Positions 1-8,494 of a stretch of DNA of 64,000 nucleotides are shown in pieces (the first letter of the stretch is position 1; the number at the start of each line of letters is the position of its first letter). Under the pieces are notes generated by a model. That model was not told the DNA's origin. It did no database searches and saw only the letters and a list, made by a program, of their open reading frames with translations. The DNA comes from Deltaproteobacteria bacterium HGW-Deltaproteobacteria-12 (GTDB lineage: Bacteria; Desulfobacterota; Syntrophia; Syntrophales; Smithellaceae), in assembly GCA_002840565.1 (NCBI GenBank), contig PHBK01000004.1, forward strand, positions 1 to 64,000, read 5' to 3'. The translations under genes and the position numbers were made by a program.

Positions 1-723
1 GAGGCCGTCACTTTGCCCGATAATATTTTCATAGCGATTTCTCAATTTGCTCTCTTGGCGGAAATAAACATTCTCCGCCTCCAGTTGGTCTTTCATGGTT
101 TTAACTTCTGAAAGCGCCTTCTTGAGCTCGACTGTCCGTTCTTCTACCTTCTTTTCGAGCTGATCATGGGCTTTTTGCAGCGCTATTTCTTCTGTCCGCA
201 TCTCTTCATTGAGCTTTTGCTGCGTCAGGTCGGTAACCACCATACACGCCTCACGGCTTATGCCGGTAAACTTCAGGGCGCTGAGGGAAAGTAAAACCGG
301 TATAGAATTTTTACCCCTAATCTGAAAGGCCAATTCCATCTTAGCGGTTCCCTCTAAACCCTTCCGCAGCAAACCCTTAAATAATGGAAGGTCTGTCGAT
401 GAAAAAAATGGGTAGATTGACGATCCTATTATTTTTTCCAGAGATTTGTTGAAGAGATCTGCAAAACGTTGATTACAAAAAAGGATCGTGCCGTCAGCGG
501 CCAGAGTGACGGCCCCTTCGTTCATGGTTTCGACCATAATCCGGTAAGGAAGATCGGCGCCGGATAATGTAAAAACCCGATCGCCTTCCCCCGTTTCGAC
601 AACCAAACCATCCACCTCACCGCTCAGGATAGCGCGCAGAGTTTCCTCGGCTTCCTTCATCCTTGGCTTTATTTTCTGCAACTCATCAAAAAGTTGCTGC
701 CTTGTTTTATCCGGTTTGTTCAT
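1..723 (-). CDS. PAS-domain sigma-54-dependent regulator (N-terminal part, cut by window edge)
   Basis: The ORF reads open from an ATG at 723 to base 1 (241 codons). A PAS domain covers roughly residues 60-165, with a typical phrase NEGAVTLAADGTILFCN. A charged coiled coil follows, and then a linker ending NRYENIIGQSDGL. In the NtrC/Fis family this linker directly precedes the AAA+ sigma-54 interaction domain, so the missing part is probably that ATPase plus a Fis-type HTH. No histidine-kinase H-box is visible in the part present. It is the last gene of the kai operon and starts 10 bases after the kaiB stop, so it may pass the Kai signal to sigma-54 promoters (inference). A hybrid sensor kinase remains possible because the C-terminus is not visible. 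Confidence 0.75.
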   Translation of the reverse strand, partial: MNKPDKTRQQLFDELQKIKPRMKEAEETLRAILSGEVDGLVVETGEGDRVFTLSGADLPYRIMVETMNEGAVTLAADGTILFCNQRFADLFNKSLEKIIGSSIYPFFSSTDLPLFKGLLRKGLEGTAKMELAFQIRGKNSIPVLLSLSALKFTGISREACMVVTDLTQQKLNEEMRTEEIALQKAHDQLEKKVEERTVELKKALSEVKTMKDQLEAENVYFRQESKLRNRYENIIGQSDGL

Positions 724-733
724 TGATTTGTTC

Positions 734-1072
734 TCAAATACTCTTTGGTTTCAGATCGATACCAACAAGAAACTTTTCCGTATCCGACATATCTCCGATG
801 AGCTTTCTCAGCGGCAGGGGGAGTTTCTTGATAAGAGTCGGAGCGGCAATAATTTGCTCTCCCTGGGCCAGCTTAGGCTGCTGGTATATGTCTATTACCT
901 CGAGTTCGTAGCAGCCTTGCAGGTATTTTTCACAGATTTTCCGGACATTAGCAATGGCCCGGGTTGACTTCGGGGTCATCCCTGTAACGTACAAGCGAAG
1001 AACATACTTTTTCCGGTCGCGCATCGCTGCCGTTTTCTCGAATTCCTCAGTGCTTGTTTTTACCCTTTTCAT
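734..1072 (-). CDS. kaiB: KaiB-family protein (intact copy)
   Basis: A thioredoxin-like KaiB protein of 112 aa. It has the family landmarks in order: LRLYVTGMTP, a helix with ANVRKICE, LEVIDIYQQPKLA, then IIAAPTLIKKLPLPLRKLIGD and the tail SDTEKFLVGIDL. The ATG at 1072 was chosen over one at 1105 because GGAG lies 6 bases upstream of it and the extra 11 residues are not family-like. KaiB binds the KaiC ring in cyanobacteria; in non-photosynthetic bacteria KaiB/KaiC pairs are linked to stress or signalling rather than a true clock. It is in an operon with kaiC and a truncated second kaiB. Confidence 0.93.
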   Translation of the reverse strand: MKRVKTSTEEFEKTAAMRDRKKYVLRLYVTGMTPKSTRAIANVRKICEKYLQGCYELEVIDIYQQPKLAQGEQIIAAPTLIKKLPLPLRKLIGDMSDTEKFLVGIDLKPKSI

Positions 1073-1101
1073 CGCTATCTCCAATCCTTCATCCCGACTT
1101 C

Positions 1102-1374
1102 TCAATTCCTAATTCTTTCTGCTGCCGTCAGTCTTCTGCCCCCCCCCCCCCCCCCCCCCGCAATAATCTGATCACCTTTGGCCAGCTGAGGATTCTTTAA
1201 GAGGTCTATCACTTCAATGCGGTATTGCCCTGCGAGGTGCTCCTCGCATATTTGCTTTAAATTAGCAAAGGCCGTAATTGATTTTGTGGTCTGACCGGCT
1301 ACATATAACCGCAGATTCCAGATTTCTCCTGTCGCATCGGTCTTTGCTTTTTTCTCTTTTACTTTTGTGACCAT
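1102..1374 (-). pseudogene. Second KaiB copy, truncated at a poly-G tract
   Basis: Residues 1-72 are clear KaiB ([30 protein letters not shown]). At the point where APTLIKKLPPP should follow, the coding strand becomes 21 G in a row, giving seven glycines, and then an unrelated tail ([11 protein letters not shown]) before a stop. About 30 C-terminal residues, including the last strand and the proline-rich loop, are not found in any frame downstream. The start is the ATG at 1374, with GGAGAG about 7 bases upstream, directly behind the kaiC stop. Either the gene is broken, or the homopolymer is a sequencing or assembly artefact that replaced the true 3' end. Confidence 0.8.
1139..1159. repeat. 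21-base poly-C (poly-G on coding strand) homopolymer
   Basis: An uninterrupted run of 21 C on the plus strand inside the first kaiB copy, exactly where homology to KaiB ends. Such a run is out of character for this moderately GC sequence. Phase-variable G tracts exist in bacteria, but here the reading frame beyond the tract does not restore KaiB in any register. Confidence 0.95.
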
Positions 1375-1376
1375 TT

Positions 1377-3125
1377 TCAACTCACTCTCCTTTCTCTCTT
1401 CTTTTTCGAGCGCTTCGCCTGCGGAGATGAAGTTTTACCCTTGCGCAGACGCGCCATTTCTAGACGATCCTGGGCCAGCATAGCCTGTCTTTTTTTCTCT
1501 TCTTCCGCCATCAGCTGCACCTCTTGTGTTTCCACATCAAACTCGGCACGCAGCGCCGCGATGTTTGCTTCTAAGGCATTTCTCTTGCGCTCCTGCGCGC
1601 GGAGTTTGCGTTCCGCCTCTCGCCGTGCTGACAGTTCAGATGCCTTTTCACCCGCTTCCTGAGCGGCCCGGGCACTGCCGGTTAATACCTCGCCTGCGCC
1701 GGTATAGATGTCGATCAGGTCAATGCCCTGGTTTGTAAGCATAAACTCTTGAATCTGGTTGGAGTGGGCCATGCCGCGGGACTTCAAAATGTAGAGGCCC
1801 CGGTTGCGCTCCCCGTTGAGCTCGATATCCCGAAGCAGCAGCCATGTATCAATCAGCGAAGATATCTCTTCACTGGTGTGTTCAAGGCTGCCTGTAAAAT
1901 GGGTGAGGTCCGTAAGGAAAGTGGTGATCTTTTTCATCTTTAAATGGTCGATCAGGCGCGTTAAGATGGATTTAACTTCTGATAATGTTCCCGCAGCGCT
2001 TAAGTTGCTGATCGGGTCAACAACAAAAACCTGGGGTTTGAACTCATCGATCACCTTGTGGAAGGTGAGCAGATGCATCTCCAGGCCGTAAAGCGAAGGC
2101 CGGGCGGAATGAAATTTGAGCAGACCCTTCTTCACCCACTTCGCTAGATCCATGCCGATGGATCTCATGTTCCGGATGATCTGGCTGGGCGATTCCTCGA
2201 AGGCAAAATACAGACAGCGCTCACCTCGCCTGCAGGCGGCCTCGGCAAAGGTGGCCGCCATACTTGTTTTGCCTGTGCCCGCCGTACCGGAGACGAGAAT
2301 GGTGCTGCCCCGATAAAACCCCTTCCCTTCAAACATGGCATCCAACTTGGGGACGCCGGTGGCAATGCGCTCGTTAGAAACAGGGTAGTCGAGTCCCAGA
2401 GAAGTGATGGGCAGGATAGACAGGCCGCTTTCGTCGATCAGAAAGGGATATTCGTCGGCGCCATGAGAAGAGCCGCGATACTTGACAATACGCAGACGAC
2501 GCGTGGAAATTTGCTGCTCGATGCGAAAATCCAGCAAGATTACGCAATCGGCAACGTATTCTTCAAGGCCGAAGCGTGTCAGGGTCTTGTCGCCGCTTTC
2601 CCCCGTAACTATGGCCGTTACACCACGTTCTTTCAACCAGTGGAAAAGCCTTCTGAGCTCTGCTCGAATGAGAGCGGCATTAGACAGTCCGGAGAAAAGC
2701 GCTTCGATGGTATCTAAGACAACCCTTTTTGCACCGACGGAATCAATGGCGCTCCCCAAACGGATGAACAATCCTTCGAGGTCGTACTCACCCGTCTCTT
2801 CAATCTCACTTCGATCGATATAAACATGGTCCGTGGCGATGAGACCTCGTTTCACCATGTCATTGAGATCGAATCCAAGAGACATGAAGTTCTTCGCGAG
2901 ATCATCCGGCGTCTCCTCGAAGGTCATGAAGACCCCGGGTTCTCCGTAATCCATGGCGCCCCGCATGAGAAATTCCATGGAGAAAAGTGTTTTGCCGCAG
3001 CCCGTGGAGCCGCAGATCAGGGTTGGCCTTCCTTGCGGAAGCCCTCCTTTTGTTATTTCGTCGAGACCCTTGATGCCCGTCGGGCATTTTTTAAGAACAG
3101 CAACATCACGTTTGTTTTTTACCAT
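1377..3125 (-). CDS. kaiC: KaiC-like double-domain RecA ATPase
   Basis: A 582-aa protein with two KaiC/RecA domains. CI has Walker A GSTGCGKT (residues 39-46), the E70-E71 catalytic pair and a Walker B ending at D138. CII has Walker A GTAGTGKT (280-287), the E310-E311 pair and a Walker B ending at D370. The segment aligned with the cyanobacterial phosphosites reads EISSLIDTW, so the S431/T432 pair corresponds to S422-S423 here. Residues about 500-582 form a highly charged Glu/Arg-rich coiled coil not found in cyanobacterial KaiC. The ATG at 3125 was chosen because GGGAG lies 6 bases upstream; longer versions lack a ribosome site. It leads an operon with two kaiB copies and a PAS/sigma-54 regulator. 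No KaiA is present. The role is probably phospho-signalling or stress, not proven circadian timing. Confidence 0.92.
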   Translation of the reverse strand: MVKNKRDVAVLKKCPTGIKGLDEITKGGLPQGRPTLICGSTGCGKTLFSMEFLMRGAMDYGEPGVFMTFEETPDDLAKNFMSLGFDLNDMVKRGLIATDHVYIDRSEIEETGEYDLEGLFIRLGSAIDSVGAKRVVLDTIEALFSGLSNAALIRAELRRLFHWLKERGVTAIVTGESGDKTLTRFGLEEYVADCVILLDFRIEQQISTRRLRIVKYRGSSHGADEYPFLIDESGLSILPITSLGLDYPVSNERIATGVPKLDAMFEGKGFYRGSTILVSGTAGTGKTSMAATFAEAACRRGERCLYFAFEESPSQIIRNMRSIGMDLAKWVKKGLLKFHSARPSLYGLEMHLLTFHKVIDEFKPQVFVVDPISNLSAAGTLSEVKSILTRLIDHLKMKKITTFLTDLTHFTGSLEHTSEEISSLIDTWLLLRDIELNGERNRGLYILKSRGMAHSNQIQEFMLTNQGIDLIDIYTGAGEVLTGSARAAQEAGEKASELSARREAERKLRAQERKRNALEANIAALRAEFDVETQEVQLMAEEEKKRQAMLAQDRLEMARLRKGKTSSPQAKRSKKKRERRVS

Positions 3126-3251
3126 CGTCATCTCCCGGCATTTTTCGTAATTTGAAGCAATACCACAAATACCCCTGCAAAGTGGGAAATTGAAGGGGTG
3201 TGATGTCATTTTGTTTATGGGTTAGGTGTTTATTTATCAAGAAATCAATTA

Positions 3252-3289
3252 CTTGGCAAGGGAATAAATGCCGAACGTAAATTGCCAAG
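3252..3289. promoter_or_regulatory. Inverted repeat upstream of kaiC
   Basis: A perfect 8-bp inverted repeat, CTTGGCAA at 3252-3259 and TTGCCAAG at 3282-3289, separated by 22 bases, lies about 130-165 bases upstream of the kaiC start in the only gap before this operon. It could be an operator or a leader hairpin. No convincing -24/-12 or -35/-10 promoter was recognised next to it. Confidence 0.35.
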
Positions 3290-3370
3290 ATTTCTGTGGC
3301 CAAAATTAGGGAAGAGGGAAGAAGCAACATTTATGAAGACTGGGGGCAGGAAGGGCAGAAATGATCAAAA

Positions 3371-4474
3371 TCAGATTTCATCCTCCGTCGGTGATGCTTT
3401 TCGTGCCCGGGACCGACGGTCTTTCATGTTCTTCTTCTTGCTTTGCGCCTGCCTGCCGGATTCGTGGCCGAAAACCGGATGGCGGCTGACGGCCATGCGG
3501 ACAATCAAAGAGCCCATCTGTCCGTAATTCACGCCCGCTGCCTCCGCGGCGCAGGCCATGCTGGCGTCAATGCTGATATCCGCATTGGGATTGACATCCA
3601 GAACATAAAACGTATTGTCGCGCAGCCGGACATCTATGCGCGCATAATCCCGGCAGCCTAAAACTCTGTAGGCGTCGCAGCAGACTTTTTCCAACCCCTG
3701 TTTTTCTTCATCGGAAAGCGGCGCAGGCAGCAGCGTTTCAATCTTTTCGTAATGTTGCGAACCGGGAATGAACTTAGAGTCAAACGTGCATAGACGGTCT
3801 TTGACGTTTTTAAAAAAAGAAAAGTCCATTTCCGCAACCGGAAGCACCGTCAATGTTTCATTGCCCCACACGGAAACATGAAATTCCCGGCCGTCGATGA
3901 AATCTTCCACAATCGCCGGCTGGTCGTAATTCTTCCAGACAAACGGAATGCGGGCGTTCAACTCCTCCCTGTTGAGCACTACCGACTCGCGGGTGATGCC
4001 GGCCGAGCAATGTTCATTCATCGGTTTGATGATTGCGGGGAACCGGTCGCAGACAACGCTTTCACCTTCATAGCAGATCTGCCAGCCAGGCGTCGGAATG
4101 CCGGCCGAATCGAGCAGTGCCTTGACGCGGAATTTATCCTGCGCCAGGGCCAGCGCTTCCGAATCGGCGCCGGTAAAGGTAAAACCCAGCATCTCCAGGC
4201 GTTTGGCCACCAGCCATTCGCTGTGTAGAACGCCGGGAAGGGCTTCGCACCAGTTGAAAATGATGTGTTCGGCTGGATCAAAGGCATGCAGATGATGGTC
4301 AAAATCGGCGGCGACGACGGGCACAAACACGGTGGGGTGGCCCTCTTCGATCAATGCATGGCCCAGCTGCGTGGAATAGTCAATGACCTCTTCTTTTTCC
4401 GCCGTTGTCCATTCCGGATCTATATTATACAACAAAACAACGGGAATTTTTTCCGGGGCTTTCTCAACCGGCAC
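3371..4474 (-). CDS. ATP-grasp ligase, D-Ala-D-Ala-ligase-like
   Basis: A 367-aa ATP-grasp fold protein. Features seen are an N-terminal pre-ATP-grasp domain (VVLLYNI, FNWCEAL), a lid/nucleotide region with FPAIIKPMNEHCSAGI, then VEDFIDGREFHVSVWG and the metal-binding end ARIDVRLRDNTFYVLDVNPNADI, where the final E of Ddl enzymes is replaced by D/N. The last 40 residues are a basic Lys/Arg-rich tail. It starts with GTG at 4474 after GGGAG; an ATG just upstream is in another frame and stops at once. It is a single gene. Family members ligate amino-acid-like substrates to a carboxylate; the substrate cannot be told from sequence. It is unlikely to be the housekeeping Ddl because of the tail and the divergent ends. 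Confidence 0.8.
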   Translation of the reverse strand: MPVEKAPEKIPVVLLYNIDPEWTTAEKEEVIDYSTQLGHALIEEGHPTVFVPVVAADFDHHLHAFDPAEHIIFNWCEALPGVLHSEWLVAKRLEMLGFTFTGADSEALALAQDKFRVKALLDSAGIPTPGWQICYEGESVVCDRFPAIIKPMNEHCSAGITRESVVLNREELNARIPFVWKNYDQPAIVEDFIDGREFHVSVWGNETLTVLPVAEMDFSFFKNVKDRLCTFDSKFIPGSQHYEKIETLLPAPLSDEEKQGLEKVCCDAYRVLGCRDYARIDVRLRDNTFYVLDVNPNADISIDASMACAAEAAGVNYGQMGSLIVRMAVSRHPVFGHESGRQAQSKKKNMKDRRSRARKASPTEDEI

Positions 4475-4802
4475 GTTTCATCTCCCAGCATCAAAATTTA
4501 TTTTCCTGTTTTGCCTGCGTCCAGCATCCGCTCCGGCAAAGCCTTCCAGCCTTTCCTGTTCTTGCCGCCTCTCTTGCCGAAGCTGCTTTTATTTTACATA
4601 ATTATTCAACAAAATCAATGCTATTTTAAAGGTCAGCTAAATAAAATGATAGGAACTTGCTCCCCTTGAAAGGAAGTAAAGGGAATCAACTCTTGTCGGC
4701 CAGGTAGATCCTGCTACAAAATATGGCGCGAGTTATTTTATTACGAATCGAAGTTCAGTATATTTGTTGATGGGAATGATGTGGGCAGTTCAGGAAGAAA
4801 CG

Positions 4803-4846
4803 CCTGCATCTGTTCTCGCATTTATGGTTTTGAGGCTTTCTCCTGC
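4803..4846 (+). repeat. Diverged direct repeat, left copy
   Basis: The segment starting CCTGCATCTGTT and containing CATTTATG and GAGGCTTT matches 8289-8333 at about 40 of 45 positions in the same orientation. The two copies bracket the rnk-like/antiporter/UspA block. Confidence 0.7.
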
Positions 4847-4943
4847 GGCAGACATGATAACAGTGTCATGGCCGCGAAAATTTTATCCAGTCCGATCATC
4901 ACCTCATTAATAATTGCTCTTATTGGATGTTGCTCTTATTGGA

Positions 4944-4972
4944 TTGACAGGCGCATTTACTTTGTCTATAGT
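4944..4972 (+). promoter_or_regulatory. Sigma-70-type promoter for the rnk-like gene
   Basis: A perfect -35 TTGACA (4944-4949), a 17-base spacer and a -10 TATAGT (4967-4972, one mismatch to TATAAT). Transcription would start near 4980, about 115 bases before the rnk-like start at 5094. Confidence 0.75.
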
Positions 4973-5093
4973 AATAATCACTTGGCCCATGTTTTGGTTG
5001 ACCAGCAGCAAACCATGACCGTCAACCGGTTTTTTCATCTAATAAAAATTTAACAAACCGATTTTTGGTAAATAAAATGGAGGGTTGCTAATC

Positions 5094-5510
5094 ATGGCAG
5101 GTCGCACTATACACATCACAAAATTTGATATGGATCGTTTGTTGAAACTGATAGAAGGAGTGCGATTAACGCCCAAGTATAGCAAGTTCAATCTCGATTT
5201 GTTGGAAAAGGAATTATACAGGGGCATATTGGTTGATCCTACAAATGTGCCGAAAGACGTGATAACCATGAATTCCACAGTCAGTGTTACGGACACTGAA
5301 TCTGGAGAGAAGATGACCTATACACTGGTGTTCCCATCTGCAGCCAATATTTCAGAAAATAAACTTTCCATTTTGGCTCCGCTGGGAATGGCGCTTTTAG
5401 GATACCGCAAAGGCGATACTTTTGAATGGCATGTTCCATCCGGCATCAGGAAACTCAAGGTCGCTGAAATCATCTATCAGCCGGAAGCGGCGGGCGATTA
5501 CAGTTCATAA
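5094..5510 (+). CDS. Rnk/GreA-type RNA-polymerase-binding regulator
   Basis: A 138-aa protein matching the Rnk (regulator of nucleoside diphosphate kinase) type: a short N-terminal helical part followed by a GreA/GreB C-terminal FKBP-like domain from about residue 45. Landmarks are VTMNSTVSV, MTYTLVFP, ISILAPLGMALLGYRKGDTFEW and VPSGIRKLKVAEI. The short helical arm means it binds the polymerase secondary channel region but is not a full transcript-cleavage factor (family knowledge). The ATG at 5094 is preceded by GGAGGG with 10 bases spacing; a TTG at 5085 sits too close. It heads a block with an antiporter and a stress protein, fitting a stress response role. Confidence 0.87.
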   Translation: MAGRTIHITKFDMDRLLKLIEGVRLTPKYSKFNLDLLEKELYRGILVDPTNVPKDVITMNSTVSVTDTESGEKMTYTLVFPSAANISENKLSILAPLGMALLGYRKGDTFEWHVPSGIRKLKVAEIIYQPEAAGDYSS

Positions 5511-5602
5511 GCCGTTTTTTACAGAAAGTCGCTTGGCGTTTTCAACGATAGATCAATAAGGACATGTCGTAGTCGTGTTTTCCGACTTTTCAGGAGTTGA
5601 CA

Positions 5603-7297
5603 ATGGCTGAGCTCAGTATACTGATCACCTTCACCGGAGGCCTGGCTGCAGCCCTGGTTTTGGGCTATCTTGCACACCGGTTGAAGTTGTCTCCAATCAT
5701 TGGCTACTTGCTGGCCGGTGTTGCAGTTGGCCCCTTCACTCCGGGTTATGTTGCCAATCGCCCGATTGCTGAACAGTTTGCAGAAATCGGTGTTATCCTG
5801 TTACTCTTCGGTATCGGGTTGCGCTTTAACTTGCGCGAACTGGTCGCGGTATGGCGACTGGCCATACCGGGTGCGCTGATCCAGAGCACAATATCCACAA
5901 CCGTACTCGCGATGATTTTGCATGTGATGGGATGGGATTGGGTTTCTGGAATCATTATGGGAATGGCCATTTCGGTTGCCAGTACAGTTGTGATGTCTCT
6001 CCTTTTGGCCGAGTGGCATGATCTGCATGCCAAAATCGGTCATGTCGCGATCGGATGGACGGTTGTCGAAGATATCCTTACTGTGGTCATGCTGCTCCTC
6101 CTGCCTATCATTTTTACCCCTGACAGGGGGGGGGAGCAGAGCATCGAGGCATTACTTGGACTGGTCGCTCTCAAGGTTGTGGGTCTGGTTGCCGTCGTGG
6201 TTGTATTGGGTAAATGGATAATTCCCTGGGCGCTGGAGCATATCGCCAAAACCCGTTCACGCGAACTTTTCACGCTGGCGGTGCTGGTCCTCGCCATCGG
6301 GATCGCTGTCGGCTCCGCCAAAATATTCGGAGTCTCAATTGCTCTCGGAGCGTTTCTCGGCGGACTTGCTGTGGGCCGTTCTGAGTTTTCCGCCCGCGCA
6401 GCCTATGACGCGTTGCCGATGCGCGACGCATTCGCCGTGCTTTTTTTCGTTTCGGTCGGCATGCTGTTCGACCCCCATAGTCTCCTTGAAACCCCTTTGC
6501 TTGTCGGAGTGGTGTTGGCCGTGGTCATTATCGTTAAACCGCTGGCTGCCATTCTGACCGTGCGAGCTCTCGGTCAGCCGCTGGCAACGGCCATCCCGGT
6601 CGGAGCGGCCTTTTCGCAAGTAGGCGAGTTCAGCTTCATTCTCGGCACGGTCGCTCTCAGTCTGGGACTGATTAATCAAGACGGATGGAATGCCCTCGTG
6701 GCTGCGTCCATTATATCGATTGCATTGAACCCTTATATTTACCGCTGGGCGCGCCAGTTGCCGTCAGTAAAGACAGTCAAACAGGTGCCGATTGTTTCAA
6801 GCTTACATCCGGTAATTAATCCCAACCGCTGTATTTTAGTCGGTTATGGTCCGGTGGGAAAGATTGTCCATCATCTTCTCGAGGAACGAGGCTTTGCAAT
6901 CACAGTGATCGATCTCAATCTCGACACGGTGCGTAAGTTGCGCGATAGCGGGTTTAATGCTTTGTATGGAGATGTGTTGAGACCGGGGACCCTTGACGAA
7001 GCAGGTATAGCGACTGCCGGCAGCCTTATCCTGAGTGCGGATATTGAGGATGCTGCCGAGATTATCAGACAGGCACGTCACCTCAACTCCAATTTGCATA
7101 TCATTGCCCGTTGCGCCCATCTCCGCGATGCCCAAGCGCTGCGCAACGCGGGTGCCAACATTGTCGCTGCCGGTGAGGCAGAGGTTGGCGTTGCCCTGGC
7201 TGAAGTCGTGACGGTCGGCGATCAGATGGAGTGCAGCGTCGGGGTCGAGCATCGGGAAACTATCCGACGTTCTTTGTATGATTCGCCGGAGGTTTGA
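5603..7297 (+). CDS. Kef/YbaL-type CPA2 cation:proton antiporter with RCK domain
   Basis: A 564-aa inner-membrane protein. Residues 1-about 385 form the monovalent cation:proton antiporter-2 core with about 12 membrane segments; typical phrases are SPIIGYLLAGVAVGPFTPG, FAEIGVILLLFGIGL and a GEFSFIL helix. Residues about 405-520 are a TrkA-N/RCK nucleotide-binding domain with GYGPVGKI. No TrkA-C domain follows. It probably exports K+ or Na+ in exchange for protons and is gated by NAD(H) or another ligand. The ATG at 5603 follows GGAG by 6 bases; a TTG two codons earlier is weaker. It sits between the rnk-like gene and a UspA protein. Confidence 0.92.
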   Translation: MAELSILITFTGGLAAALVLGYLAHRLKLSPIIGYLLAGVAVGPFTPGYVANRPIAEQFAEIGVILLLFGIGLRFNLRELVAVWRLAIPGALIQSTISTTVLAMILHVMGWDWVSGIIMGMAISVASTVVMSLLLAEWHDLHAKIGHVAIGWTVVEDILTVVMLLLLPIIFTPDRGGEQSIEALLGLVALKVVGLVAVVVVLGKWIIPWALEHIAKTRSRELFTLAVLVLAIGIAVGSAKIFGVSIALGAFLGGLAVGRSEFSARAAYDALPMRDAFAVLFFVSVGMLFDPHSLLETPLLVGVVLAVVIIVKPLAAILTVRALGQPLATAIPVGAAFSQVGEFSFILGTVALSLGLINQDGWNALVAASIISIALNPYIYRWARQLPSVKTVKQVPIVSSLHPVINPNRCILVGYGPVGKIVHHLLEERGFAITVIDLNLDTVRKLRDSGFNALYGDVLRPGTLDEAGIATAGSLILSADIEDAAEIIRQARHLNSNLHIIARCAHLRDAQALRNAGANIVAAGEAEVGVALAEVVTVGDQMECSVGVEHRETIRRSLYDSPEV

Positions 7298-7359
7298 ACC
7301 GGCGGTACGAAACCAGAAACTTTAAAAGTCATTTGGGCAAATAAGGGGTTGATTAATCT

Positions 7360-8178
7360 ATGAAAAATCGTTTTATCATCCTTATCGACTTCTCGCCTTA
7401 TTCTGAACATCTTATTGAATTTGCCTATACTTGGAGTAAGAGCATCAATGCTGAAATGCTTTTGGTTCACAATACCATCGTCCTGTTGCTCGCTTTGACT
7501 CCATATGAAAGTAAAATAGAACTTACCAGGATTGCCAATGCCGAAGCTCTTGAGAAATTAAAGAAATATGCTGAATCTGTTTTACCAAAAGAGGCGTCGT
7601 TTAAATTTCTCGTTTCAGAAAGGCACCTGGTGTATCAACTACGCGCATTGCTGCGAGGACCATACAATAATCTTGTTTTTTTGGGGTTGAAGGGAACGGG
7701 GTTACTGAAGAAAATATTTATAGGAAGTGAAGCCGTCAAGGTCATCGACAGGATTGACAACCTGATCGTAGCTGTGCCCTATAAACCGGATTGCTGTTCT
7801 CATGAAACCGTGTATGTCGCGGTTCATAAGAACTATCCGCTAAACATAATTGAGTTCAATAAATTTTTGAATTTCGGGAAGAATCAAATCAGTAAAATTG
7901 TTTTCTTTTCAGGCTTAACCCCCGATGATGATTTGTATTATGCTGAAAAATATTTGAGAGACTTAGTTGATTTATATTCAGATAAATACCACGTCTCTTA
8001 TGAAAAGTATGAAGCAGAAAGTGGATTTCAGGATTTGAAAAGAGTTATTGCGGGAAAAAAGAACGAGTTCATTGTAGTTCAAAAGGGTTCAAAGATGTTT
8101 TTGGATCAGATGTTCAGAAAATTACTGATCAACGAACTTGTGTATGAAGGTAATATTCCTTTGGTCATTTTACCTTAA
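7360..8178 (+). CDS. Tandem universal stress protein (UspA)
   Basis: A 272-aa cytoplasmic protein with two UspA-like halves (about 1-140 and 150-272). The first half begins FIILIDFSPYSEHLIEFA and carries the UspA ATP-binding pattern G-2x-G-9x-G-S within GLKGTGLLKKIFIGS. The second half begins VYVAVHKNYPLN and ends VIYEGNIPLVIL-like but lacks that glycine motif, so it probably binds no nucleotide. It lies 62 bases after the antiporter gene and may be cotranscribed with it; UspA partners of CPA2 antiporters often act as regulators. Confidence 0.85.
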   Translation: MKNRFIILIDFSPYSEHLIEFAYTWSKSINAEMLLVHNTIVLLLALTPYESKIELTRIANAEALEKLKKYAESVLPKEASFKFLVSERHLVYQLRALLRGPYNNLVFLGLKGTGLLKKIFIGSEAVKVIDRIDNLIVAVPYKPDCCSHETVYVAVHKNYPLNIIEFNKFLNFGKNQISKIVFFSGLTPDDDLYYAEKYLRDLVDLYSDKYHVSYEKYEAESGFQDLKRVIAGKKNEFIVVQKGSKMFLDQMFRKLLINELVYEGNIPLVILP

Positions 8179-8494
8179 AATGTAGGTCGCAGTATTCATG
8201 CCTGTCGTCGGACGTGAATTGTATTTATTCCTGATTGAAGGCTCCATCTTTTTAGAGATTTACGATTTGTTTGTCGGATGAAGGAATGCCTGCATCTGTT
8301 GTCACATTTATGTTTATGAGGCTTTGTCCCTGCCTCGCAGCCGCGTGAAAACTGGGGAAATAAATTCAAGCTGATGGCGGAAAACTCTGATGACAAGATG
8401 CTGGCCTCTGATTTCACCGGTTATTCCAAATGGGATAAAGAGGGATGAGAGGGAAAAGTATTGTGAACTCTTGCCGAAATGTTTGCAAAGTAAG
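8179..8494. other. Non-coding stretch between uspA-like gene and yggS
   Basis: The 3' ends of two convergent genes face this 316-base gap. It holds the right copy of the 45-base repeat (8289-8333). No strong terminator hairpin or ORF with family features was found. Confidence 0.55.
8289..8333 (+). repeat. Diverged direct repeat, right copy
   Basis: Matches 4803-4846: both share CCTGCATCTGTT, CATTTATG and GAGGCTTT with scattered substitutions. See the left copy. Confidence 0.7.

Larger units (their letters stand above)
4475..5093. other. Non-coding stretch before the rnk-like gene
   Basis: About 620 bases with no convincing gene. A 90-codon ORF at 4781-5053 has no family features and contains the -35/-10 promoter, so it was not called. 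The stretch holds one copy of a diverged 45-base repeat (4803-4846) and a sigma-70-type promoter (4944-4972). Confidence 0.6.

Noticed and set aside
3253..3300. A sigma-54 promoter before kaiC (TTGGCA...)
   Set aside because: The -12 GC is missing at the required distance, so the TTGGCA is better explained as an arm of the inverted repeat.
4781..5053. A possible 90-aa gene before the rnk-like gene
   Set aside because: It contains the -35/-10 promoter and the repeat copy, and shows no family or ribosome site.
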